From Mycolicibacter nonchromogenicus (GTDB taxonomy: Bacteria; Actinomycetota; Actinomycetes; Mycobacteriales; Mycobacteriaceae), in assembly GCF_002101775.1 (NCBI RefSeq), contig NZ_LQPI01000040.1, forward strand, positions 161,178 through 225,177: a stretch of DNA of 64,000 nucleotides, given 5' to 3'. Under the pieces are notes generated by a model. That model was not told the origin of the DNA. It was given only the letters and a program-made list of their open reading frames with translations, and did no database searches. Position numbers and translations under genes: made by a program. This document shows, in pieces, positions 51,253-59,040 of this stretch. Within the stretch, counting starts at the first letter, position 1; every line of letters begins with the position of its first letter.

Positions 51253-53589
51253 TCAGTCCGGCGCGGGAATCAGCGTGGCCTCGGGTGTGTCCCGGGCTGC
51301 CCGGTGTGTGCCCTGATAGGGGTGTGATTGCGGAGCCTGAGGTCCCGGCACAGCGGTATGGCGGTTCTTCGGACCGCCGTTCTCGCTGATCTCGAAACGC
51401 TGCGCCAGACGCGCCAGCGGTCCGGGCGCCCACCAGTTCCACCTGCCCATCAGGTGCATGAACGCCGGCACCAACACCATCCGGATCAGCGTGGCATCCG
51501 CCAGAACCGCCAACGTCATACCCAGCCCGAGCATGCGCATGAACGACACCTGGGCGGCGATCAACGCCGCGAACGAGATCGACATGATCAGGGCCGCGGC
51601 GGTGATCACCCGAGCGGTGTGCGCCACCCCCTGCGCCACACTCTCGTCGTTGTCCTCGCGGGTGCGGCCCGAGGCCAGCCAGTACTCCCGGATCCGGGAC
51701 ACCAGGAAAACCTCGTAGTCCATCGACAGCCCGAACGAGACACAGAACAGCATCACCGGCACGTTGGCGACCAGCATCCCGGTGGGCGTCGTGCCCAGCG
51801 CACCGAGATTGCCGTCCTGGAATATCCAGACCAGCGCCCCGAATGCAGCCGCCAGCGACAAGATGTTGAGGATCAGCGCCTTGATCGGCAGCACCACGCT
51901 TCCGGTCAGCAGGAACAACAACCCGAACGTGATGGCGGCGATCAGCCCCAGCACGTGCGGCAGCCGGTCGGTGATGGCAGCGACGCTGTCGCGGTTGATC
52001 TGCGCCAGCCCACCCATCTGTGGCCGCTGGCCACTTGGTCCCAGCACCTGGTGTAGCCGATCGAGCTGAGCTTCGGAGGCATCGGAGAACAGTGGGGCGG
52101 TGCCGGAGACGGTGAACAGCACGGCGTCGTCGTTGATCCCGGTGGCCGCCGAGGGATCACCCACCCGCTTGCCGGCGACGAAGGTGCCGGTGGGTGCCGA
52201 CACCGACGACACGTCGGGCACCTGGGACAACTCGGCGGCATAGCGATCCAGCTCCTGCGGTGCGATGGCGTGCGCGTTGCGCACCACGATCGGCACCGCG
52301 CGGTCGGAGTCATTGGCGAACTGCTCGCGCAGCGCGTCGCCCACCTGATGCGCCGACGCGGATCGGGGGAGCACCCGGTCGTCGGGGTAGCCCCACCTGA
52401 CCCCGAGAAACGGCACCCCGACCGCCACCAGCAGCGTGACCACCGCCAAGCCGATCGGCAACGCATGGCGGGCGACGAACTTCGTTGACCGGTACCAGAA
52501 TCCCTGCTCGATCGGCTTGGGGACCGGCTCAGGCCGCCGCAGCAGCCGCCGGATCGGCCGACGCAGGTTCAGTGCGTCCAGCCGCGGCCCCAGCAGGGCG
52601 ATCGCCGCGGGAGTGACCACGATCGACGCGATCGCCACGAACGCCACCGTCGCCACCCCGGCGTAGGCGAACGACTTGAGGAAGTACATCGGGAACAAGG
52701 CCATGGCCGCCATCGACAGTGCGACGGTGATCGCCGAGAACAGCACGGTGCGCCCCGCGGTGGTCATCGTTCGGATCAGCGCGCGATCGGGGGCCACACC
52801 CTCGGCCAGTTCGTCGCGGTAGCGGCTGATGATCAGCAGGGTGTAGTCGATCGCCAGCGCCAAGCCCAACGCGGTGGTGAGGTTCATCGCGAAAATCGAC
52901 ACGTCGGTGCCCAGCGCGATCAGCCGCAGCACCGCCATCGAGCCGACGATCGCGATTCCGCCCAGCGCGACCGGCAACGCGGCCGCCAACAGACCGCCGA
53001 AAACCCAGACCAGCACCGCGAAGCTCAGCGGGATCGCGATCGACTCCATCAGCAGCAGGTCATGTTGATTCTGGTGATTGATCTGCGCATAGACCATCGC
53101 CCCACCGCCGGCGCGAACGCTGACCCCGTCGCGGTCGTGGGCCAGCTGGTCGGCCAGCGTGCGGGCATATTTCTGTGCGTCGTTCTCGCCGCCCTTGAGG
53201 TTGGCCACGATCAGACCGGCGGAACCGTCGGTACTGGTCAGTCGGGCGGCCGCCGACGGTGGATCGGTCCACGGCGAGCTGACATTGAAGACATGCGGTG
53301 ACTGGCGCAGCTGTTCGGCGATGTCGGTGCCGACCGCCCGCGCCCGCTCACTGTTGGCGCCCTCGGGCGAGCTCACCAGAATCAGCAGTTGCTGATCACT
53401 TTGGCCGAACTTCTCGGTCAGCAACGCGGTGGCCTGCGCCGACTCCGAACCCGGATCCTGGAAGCCGCCTGCAGACAGATTGTCCGCCACGGGAATCCCG
53501 AACACCGCGGCCGCGACCATCACCAGCCCGGCCAGGGCCAGGACGCGGCGTGGAGCAGCGAGGGCCAGCAGGGCTATCCGGTGCAGCAC
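51253..53589 (-). CDS. MmpL family RND transporter
   Basis: A 778-residue inner-membrane transporter with the RND layout: one membrane segment, a large periplasmic loop, five segments, a second loop, and five more segments. The proton-relay Asp-Tyr pairs are seen in ALAIDYTLLIISRYRDEL and FGLSMDYEVFLVSRIREY. The GTG at 53589 follows GGAAGG and gives the usual MmpL start (LHRIALLALAAPRR). MmpL proteins export lipids or siderophores. It is divergent from the type III PKS operon and might export its product; this is only positional inference. Confidence 0.92.
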   Translation of the reverse strand: MLHRIALLALAAPRRVLALAGLVMVAAAVFGIPVADNLSAGGFQDPGSESAQATALLTEKFGQSDQQLLILVSSPEGANSERARAVGTDIAEQLRQSPHVFNVSSPWTDPPSAAARLTSTDGSAGLIVANLKGGENDAQKYARTLADQLAHDRDGVSVRAGGGAMVYAQINHQNQHDLLLMESIAIPLSFAVLVWVFGGLLAAALPVALGGIAIVGSMAVLRLIALGTDVSIFAMNLTTALGLALAIDYTLLIISRYRDELAEGVAPDRALIRTMTTAGRTVLFSAITVALSMAAMALFPMYFLKSFAYAGVATVAFVAIASIVVTPAAIALLGPRLDALNLRRPIRRLLRRPEPVPKPIEQGFWYRSTKFVARHALPIGLAVVTLLVAVGVPFLGVRWGYPDDRVLPRSASAHQVGDALREQFANDSDRAVPIVVRNAHAIAPQELDRYAAELSQVPDVSSVSAPTGTFVAGKRVGDPSAATGINDDAVLFTVSGTAPLFSDASEAQLDRLHQVLGPSGQRPQMGGLAQINRDSVAAITDRLPHVLGLIAAITFGLLFLLTGSVVLPIKALILNILSLAAAFGALVWIFQDGNLGALGTTPTGMLVANVPVMLFCVSFGLSMDYEVFLVSRIREYWLASGRTREDNDESVAQGVAHTARVITAAALIMSISFAALIAAQVSFMRMLGLGMTLAVLADATLIRMVLVPAFMHLMGRWNWWAPGPLARLAQRFEISENGGPKNRHTAVPGPQAPQSHPYQGTHRAARDTPEATLIPAPD

Positions 53590-53721
53590 GTAGTGACCTT
53601 CCGCCGAAATGGTCCGCCGGAGATACCGGCGGCCCCCCTTTCGACAACATACGTAGTCGGCGGCCCGCGCGTTCAATATTTGTTAGTCAACGCACAATCT
53701 CGGTCAGACTCTCCCCGCCGT

Positions 53722-53749
53722 TGAACCACGGCTGCGGCGGTGCCGTGAC
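53722..53749 (+). promoter_or_regulatory. SigL-type promoter of the type III PKS operon
   Basis: TGAACC, 16 bases, CGTGAC. This agrees with the SigL consensus known from M. tuberculosis (TGAACC-N16-CGTGTC, from memory). The -10 element ends 6 bases before the PKS ATG, so the transcript should be leaderless. Confidence 0.85.
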
Positions 53750-53755
53750 CCCGAC

Positions 53756-54796
53756 ATGAACAACACACCCTCCGTGGCCGCGGTAGCGGTCGAATTCCCT
53801 TCGCACCAACACGGTCAAGCCGAGGTGATGGCCGCCCTGTCGGACTTCGCCAGTCCCGACTTTCAGCGATTCGCCAGCCACAGCGGCGTCGCCACCCGCC
53901 AACTGGCCCTGCCGTTGTCTCGCTACTCCACGCTCAGTGGCTTCAGTGAGGCCAACGATGAATACCTCGACATCGCTCTGGATCTGAGCGAGCGGGCGCT
54001 GCTGGCGGCGCTGGAACGCGCCGGAATCGCCCCCGCCGATGTCGATGTCGTGTTCTCCACGACAGTCACCGGTCTGGCGGTTCCCTCGCTGGAGGGGCGA
54101 CTGGTCAGCCGGATCGGGCTGCGCTCCGACGTCAAACGCATCCCGTTGTTCGGGTTGGGCTGTGTCGCCGGGGCAGCGGGTCTGGCCCGGGTCCACGACT
54201 ATCTGCGCGCCTTCCCCGACCATGTGGCGGCCTTCATCGCCGTCGAACTGTGCTCTTTGACGATGCAGCGCCAAGACCACTCGGTGGCAAACCTGGTTGC
54301 CTCCAGCCTATTCGGTGATGGCGCCGCCGCGGTCATCGCGACCGGTGCCGAGCGGTCCGCGACGGGACCGAAGTTGTTGGCCACCCGCAGTCAGACTTAC
54401 GCCGACACCGATGACGTCCTGGGTTGGAAGATCGGCAGCGAGGGCTTCAGCATCGTCTTGTCGGTGGAGATCACCAGGCTCGTGCAGAAGTACCTCGGCG
54501 ACAACATCCGCGAGTTTCTGGCCGAGCACGGCCTGGTCAGCGACGACATCTCGACCTGGATCGTGCATGCCGCCGGTCCGAAGGTGATCGATGCGATCGA
54601 GGACCTGCTGCATCTGCCGCCGGAGGCCCTGACGCCGACCCGAAACTCGCTGCGCGACCACGGGAACCTGTCCTCGGTGTCTGTGCTGGACATCCTTGAC
54701 GGCATCGAAGGTGCTCCGCCGGCGCCGGGATCCCTGGGCCTGATGATCGCGATGGGACCGGGATTTTCCGCCGAACTCGTGCTGATGGAGTGGTAG
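53756..54796 (+). CDS. Type III polyketide synthase
   Basis: A 346-residue chalcone-synthase-like homodimeric enzyme that extends an acyl-CoA with malonyl-CoA and cyclises it to an alkylpyrone or alkylresorcinol. The triad is Cys136 (FGLGCVAGA), His271 (IVHAAGPK) and Asn304 (HGNLSSVS). With the methyltransferase and FAD oxidoreductase that follow, the operon has the same gene types as actinobacterial srsABC phenolic-lipid operons. A SigL-type promoter lies directly upstream. M. tuberculosis SigL is known to control pks10-type genes, which fits. Confidence 0.95.
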   Translation: MNNTPSVAAVAVEFPSHQHGQAEVMAALSDFASPDFQRFASHSGVATRQLALPLSRYSTLSGFSEANDEYLDIALDLSERALLAALERAGIAPADVDVVFSTTVTGLAVPSLEGRLVSRIGLRSDVKRIPLFGLGCVAGAAGLARVHDYLRAFPDHVAAFIAVELCSLTMQRQDHSVANLVASSLFGDGAAAVIATGAERSATGPKLLATRSQTYADTDDVLGWKIGSEGFSIVLSVEITRLVQKYLGDNIREFLAEHGLVSDDISTWIVHAAGPKVIDAIEDLLHLPPEALTPTRNSLRDHGNLSSVSVLDILDGIEGAPPAPGSLGLMIAMGPGFSAELVLMEW

Positions 54797-54798
54797 AC

Positions 54799-55299
54799 AT
54801 GTACTACCTCTTGGTGTTGGCGGTGGGAATTGAACGGCTCGCAGAGTTGGTGGTGGCCAAGCGCAACGCGCGATGGGCGTTTGCCAACGGCGGCACCGAA
54901 TTCGGGCACCGGCATTATCCGGCCATGGTTAGCATCCACTTCGCGCTGCTGCTCAGCTGCGTCGCCGAGGTATGGCTGTTGCACCGGCCTTTCATCCCGT
55001 TGCTGGGCTGGCCCATGGTCGCGGTCGCGATGTTGAGTCAGGGACTGCGCTGGTGGTGCATCGGCACGCTGGGCCGACGCTGGAACACCCTGGTGATCGT
55101 GCTGCCGGAACGCTCGCTGGTGCACGGCGGCCCCTACCGGTGGATCCACCATCCCAACTATGTGGCGGTGGTGTTCGAGGGGTTCGCGCTGCCGCTGATT
55201 CACACCGCGTGGCTGACCGCGTTGTGGTTCAGCCTGGCCAATGCGGCGGTGTTGCGGGAAAGGCTTCGGGTGGAGAACGTCGCGCTGGGGTACCGGTGA
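54799..55299 (+). CDS. Isoprenylcysteine carboxyl methyltransferase-like membrane methyltransferase
   Basis: A 166-residue membrane protein with four to five hydrophobic segments. The ICMT-type SAM site is visible in the C-terminal third: GGPYRWIHHPNYVAVVFE and LRERLRVENVALGY. In srs-type operons the equivalent enzyme O-methylates the phenolic lipid. The ATG at 54799 is two bases after the PKS stop; the stop overlaps the next GTG (GTGA). Confidence 0.88.
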   Translation: MYYLLVLAVGIERLAELVVAKRNARWAFANGGTEFGHRHYPAMVSIHFALLLSCVAEVWLLHRPFIPLLGWPMVAVAMLSQGLRWWCIGTLGRRWNTLVIVLPERSLVHGGPYRWIHHPNYVAVVFEGFALPLIHTAWLTALWFSLANAAVLRERLRVENVALGYR

Positions 55300-56312
55300 C
55301 CGGCTTCGATGCCGACCTGCTTATCGTCGGTGGCGGGCCCGGGGGGCTCGCCACCGCGTTATGCGCTCGGCAGCAAGGGCTTTCGGTGATCATTGCCGAT
55401 CCCCGGACCAGCCCGATCGACAAGGCCTGCGGAGAGGGTTTGATGCCGGGCGGACTGGCCGTCTTGAAGTCGCTCGGCGTGGACCCCGTCGGCATGCCGC
55501 TGCGCGGCATCGCCTATCTCGACGAGCAGCGCCGGGCCCAGGCAAGCTTTCGCGACGGCCCGGGACGCGGCGTGCGGCGCACGACGTTGCATGCCGCTAT
55601 GACCGATCAGGCCAAACAGAACGACGTCGACTGGATTGCGACCAAGGTGGACGACGTGATCCAAGACGCGGGGGGCGTCACGGCGGGTGGCGTACGGGCC
55701 AGATGGCTGATCGGCGCCGACGGGCTGCACTCGGTGGTTCGCCGTTGTGTCGGGATCTCCTGTGTGGCAGGCTCTCCGCGGCGCTTTGGGCTGCGCTGGC
55801 ACTACCAGGTTCCGGTGTGGTCGGAGTTCGTCGAGGTGCACTGGTCACGGTGGGGGGAGGCCTACGTGACGCCGGTAGAGCCGGGCCTGGTGGGGGTGGC
55901 CATCTTGTCGCCGCATCGCCCGCAGCTCGACTGGTTTCCGTCCCTGGCCGCCCACCTCGCCGACGCTCAACGCGGCCCCGTCCGCGGCTGTGGGCCCATG
56001 CGGCAGGTGGTTTCGCGTCGTGTCGCGGGGCGGGTGCTGCTGGTCGGCGATGCCGCCGGCTACGAAGACGCGCTGACCGGCGAGGGCGTCAGCCTGGCCG
56101 TCAAGCAGGCGGCTGCCGCAGTCGCGGCGATCGTCGACGGCAACCCGATGTCTTACGAGCGCGCCTGGCACTCGATCACCCGCCGGTACCGGCTGCTCAC
56201 CCGCGGCCTGGTGCTGACCAGCGCCTGGCAACCAGCCCGGCGGGCTCTGGTTCCCGCTTCGTGCGCGCTGCCTAGCGTGTTCGGCGGCGCGGTGCACCTG
56301 CTGGCGCATTGA
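55296..56312 (+). CDS. FAD-dependent oxidoreductase (geranylgeranyl-reductase/PHBH-like)
   Basis: A 338-residue flavoprotein with LIVGGGPGGLATALCARQQG near 8, an ADGLHSVVRR motif near 145 and the FAD motif LLVGDAAGYEDALTGEGVSLA near 250. In PKS III operons such proteins hydroxylate the ring or reduce the chain of the product. The GTG start overlaps the methyltransferase stop. The last 41 bases overlap the 3' end of the convergent aminotransferase gene. Confidence 0.9.
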   Translation: MTGFDADLLIVGGGPGGLATALCARQQGLSVIIADPRTSPIDKACGEGLMPGGLAVLKSLGVDPVGMPLRGIAYLDEQRRAQASFRDGPGRGVRRTTLHAAMTDQAKQNDVDWIATKVDDVIQDAGGVTAGGVRARWLIGADGLHSVVRRCVGISCVAGSPRRFGLRWHYQVPVWSEFVEVHWSRWGEAYVTPVEPGLVGVAILSPHRPQLDWFPSLAAHLADAQRGPVRGCGPMRQVVSRRVAGRVLLVGDAAGYEDALTGEGVSLAVKQAAAAVAAIVDGNPMSYERAWHSITRRYRLLTRGLVLTSAWQPARRALVPASCALPSVFGGAVHLLAH

Positions 56313-57348
56313 GTGTCTGCTCGACGGCAGACAGCACCATCTGGGTGGAGCCGCGGGACCCGACCGTGATGCGCACGCCGCCATCGGGATAGCCGCGGAC
56401 GCGCAGGCCGTTGTCGGCGAAGATCTCGCTCCATGGCCGGCCCGTGGCCGGCAGATACACAAAATTCGCGTGGGAATCGGTGGTGTACACCCCGGTTGCC
56501 CGCAGCCGGGCCCGCAGATAGCTGCGTTCGGCGACGATGTGGGCGATGCGCTGCTGTAGCTGGTCCTCGGCGGCGTAGGAGGCCGCCACCGCGACTGTGC
56601 AGCCGGCGCCGATGCCGAAGGGCAGCTGCATGGACCACAGCCGCTCGGCCAGCGCCGGTGCCATCAGTGCGTAGCCGATGCGGAGCCCGGCCAGACCATA
56701 GGCTTTGGAAAAGGTCCGCAGCACGATCACATGCGGGAAGCGTGCGATGAGACCCGCGACGTCGAGGCGCTGGCCCGGGGCGACGAACTCGATGTAGGCC
56801 TCGTCGAGCAGCACCAGGGTGTCGGCGGGTACGTCGGCGATCAGCTGCTCGACATCGGCGACCGGCTCCAGGGTCCCCGTCGGGTTGTGGGGCCGGCACA
56901 CCACCACCATCCGGGCATCCGCGGCGGCCCGGGCCATCGCGGCCAGGTCCTGATGGCCGAACCTGTCGAGCGGGATGTCGGTCACCGCCAGGCCGGTCAT
57001 CTGGGCGAACGCGGGAAATCCCTCAAAAGTGGGTGCGCTCAACACGACCCGCTGCCCAGGAGTGGTCAGCGCTTGAAAGAGACGCATGGCCAGCCCGGAT
57101 GCGCCCGAGCCGACCGCCACGTTCTCCTCGCCCACGTGTGCGTGCTCGGCCACCAGGCGGCGTAGTCCGGTGGGCAGGAATTCCGGGTAGCGGTTGGCCG
57201 CCGCCATGCACTCCATCAGCGCCGTGCGCACCGCCGGCAGCGGCGGCAGCGGGTTCTCGTTGAGCGACAACGCACCGAGATCGAGGGCCGGCCGAACTGC
57301 GTTGCGCAGGTAGGAGGCAGCTGAATGCTCTTGCGCCGCCGAGGTCAT
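56272..57348 (-). CDS. Histidinol-phosphate aminotransferase-like PLP enzyme
   Basis: A 358-residue fold-type I aminotransferase. SLNENPLPPLPAVRTAL near 33, PHNPTGTLEP near 152, DEAYIEFV near 178 and the PLP Lys in RTFSKAYGLAGLRIGY near 205 are visible. The ATG at 57348 overlaps the stop of the KAS III-like gene (ATGA), so this start is preferred. It is the last gene of the SigL-driven operon; a specialised role in making an amine or amino-acid unit is more likely than histidine synthesis. The substrate is unknown. Confidence 0.88.
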   Translation of the reverse strand: MTSAAQEHSAASYLRNAVRPALDLGALSLNENPLPPLPAVRTALMECMAAANRYPEFLPTGLRRLVAEHAHVGEENVAVGSGASGLAMRLFQALTTPGQRVVLSAPTFEGFPAFAQMTGLAVTDIPLDRFGHQDLAAMARAAADARMVVVCRPHNPTGTLEPVADVEQLIADVPADTLVLLDEAYIEFVAPGQRLDVAGLIARFPHVIVLRTFSKAYGLAGLRIGYALMAPALAERLWSMQLPFGIGAGCTVAVAASYAAEDQLQQRIAHIVAERSYLRARLRATGVYTTDSHANFVYLPATGRPWSEIFADNGLRVRGYPDGGVRITVGSRGSTQMVLSAVEQTLNAPAGAPRRRTR

Positions 57349-58367
57349 CGGGCTCGTCCGCCCCACCGGATGGCCGCCGCGGCGGCGAAGTCACCGGCGT
57401 GTGCGAAGCCGGCCATCACCACCACTTCACCCGGCTGTACCCGGTTCTGCGTGATCGCGCGGTCCAGATTGATCGGGATGCCGGCGCCGAACAGGTTGCC
57501 GCACTCGTCAAAGGTGTCGACGTGGCGTTCTTCGGGCACTTCGAGTGCTTCGCGCCAATTGCGCAGAAAGACCCGGTTGGGTTGATTGGTGACCAGCAGC
57601 CCGATATCGGAGGGGGACAGGCCATTGCGGTGGCAGACCGCGAGCGCGACCTCGGGAACCTGCCGGTTTCCGCGCGCGAGCACCTTGGTGATCTTGTCCT
57701 CGGTGAAGCCGATATAGGGCGCCCCGGGACCGGGCTGCCACCATTTGCGTGGCGGGTCGATGGTGTAGGTCATGTCGCCGGCGTACTGGCCATAGGTGCG
57801 GCACTCGACGTCGAGGATCGGTGACTGCTCCGACAGTGCGAGCAGTCCGACCGCGGCGCCGTCACCGGGAACCGATGCCTGCGACTTGCTGCGCACCTCG
57901 GGCTGGTCGAAGATCTGCCCGGCGGCATTCTGCGCGATCGCGATCAGCGCGCTGCGTCCCGCGCCGGCCGCCAGCAGCTGGCGGGCCATGTTGATTCCCA
58001 GGATGAAAGCGGCGCATCCGCCGTTGTGCAGATCCAGCACGGTGGACGGCTGCATCCCCAGCCGGTGGGCGATTCCCCCGCCGGAACCGCAGAACGGGAT
58101 ATCCGGCAACTGGGTGTGGGTGATCAAGATGTCGACGGTCTCGATGACGTCGCGGCCGTGGCGCTCGATGATGCCCTGCGCGGCCCGCTCGACCATGTCG
58201 ACCGCGGTTTCGTCGTCGTCGATGTGATGGCGGAATCGGGGAGCGCGGAACATCAGGTTGTCGCGCAACGAGTCCGACTCGGCGTACCTGCTGTAGTAGT
58301 CGGCGGGGATGGGTTCGCCGGGCAGATAGCTGGAGACGTCGATCAGGCTGACCGTGGGTGGGTTCAT
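57345..58367 (-). CDS. KAS III-like condensing/acyltransferase protein
   Basis: A 340-residue thiolase-fold protein of the FabH/KAS III family. Cys118 (LHNGGCAAF) is the nucleophile. The usual His-x-x-Asn segment reads TNQPNRVF with Asn261 in the His place, and the second Asn is kept as Asn291 (ECGNLFGAG). Loss of His should weaken decarboxylative condensation and may point to acyl transfer. The ATG at 58367 follows GTGAGG and is 7 bases after the SRPBCC stop. Confidence 0.88.
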   Translation of the reverse strand: MNPPTVSLIDVSSYLPGEPIPADYYSRYAESDSLRDNLMFRAPRFRHHIDDDETAVDMVERAAQGIIERHGRDVIETVDILITHTQLPDIPFCGSGGGIAHRLGMQPSTVLDLHNGGCAAFILGINMARQLLAAGAGRSALIAIAQNAAGQIFDQPEVRSKSQASVPGDGAAVGLLALSEQSPILDVECRTYGQYAGDMTYTIDPPRKWWQPGPGAPYIGFTEDKITKVLARGNRQVPEVALAVCHRNGLSPSDIGLLVTNQPNRVFLRNWREALEVPEERHVDTFDECGNLFGAGIPINLDRAITQNRVQPGEVVVMAGFAHAGDFAAAAAIRWGGRAR

Positions 58368-58374
58368 GATCGCC

Positions 58375-59040
58375 TCACCGCATCCAGAACGGGGTGACCG
58401 GCAGGCCGTTGTGATGCCGGTACTCGGCAATTGCCTTGAGGTTTTTCAGTTCCAGGAGATGACCGGCACCGAACATGTCCCAGAAGTCGCCGACCCACAC
58501 CGGCCGCTGGGGCGGCGCGGTCTCCGGATAGGGGTTGTCGTCATAGAACGGGTGGTGGCAGTTGGTCCACAGCACCACCGACCCGGGCTTGTTCAGCACG
58601 ACCTGGGCATCGACGATCCGGATCAGGTAGATCATCCACAGGTGATCCGGCTGATCCCAGGCGCAGTGGTAGTCGACGGTGAGGGCTTCCCGGTTGGCGA
58701 CGGTGCGGGTGTAGATCCTCGTCTCCGAACCCAGTCGGTCATAGGCGAGCCAGAGGCCGGATTCGTCGACGGGGGTGAAGCCGCGCAGACTGTAGGTCCA
58801 CTCTTCCAGGCATCGCGTGTCGGAGAGGTAGTCGAACAATTCCTCTGGCGGGCAGTCGATGTAGTCGTTGACGGTGCAGTAGTCGCCGAACACCACATCG
58901 TGGGGGTAGACCGAGCGCATCATCTCCATGATGATCGGCGTGGCAACCTCGCGGGGACTGGTCTCGACCCGGACCAGTCCGTCGATGGGGCCGGGTGCGC
59001 CGGTGTGGACGCTGATATCAGCGAGGGCTGGCAGAGACAT
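58375..59040 (-). CDS. SRPBCC-like (polyketide cyclase/aromatase-type) protein
   Basis: A 221-residue protein with the SRPBCC opening strand and helices: VNDYIDCPPEELFDYLSDTRCLEEWTY near 62, a Trp/Tyr-rich core, and DFWDMFGAGHLLELKNLKAI near the end. Such proteins bind hydrophobic ligands, and some act as cyclases or dehydratases. The strong GGAGG before the ATG lies inside the end of the TPP gene, and the two overlap by 23 bases. Confidence 0.75.
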   Translation of the reverse strand: MSLPALADISVHTGAPGPIDGLVRVETSPREVATPIIMEMMRSVYPHDVVFGDYCTVNDYIDCPPEELFDYLSDTRCLEEWTYSLRGFTPVDESGLWLAYDRLGSETRIYTRTVANREALTVDYHCAWDQPDHLWMIYLIRIVDAQVVLNKPGSVVLWTNCHHPFYDDNPYPETAPPQRPVWVGDFWDMFGAGHLLELKNLKAIAEYRHHNGLPVTPFWMR

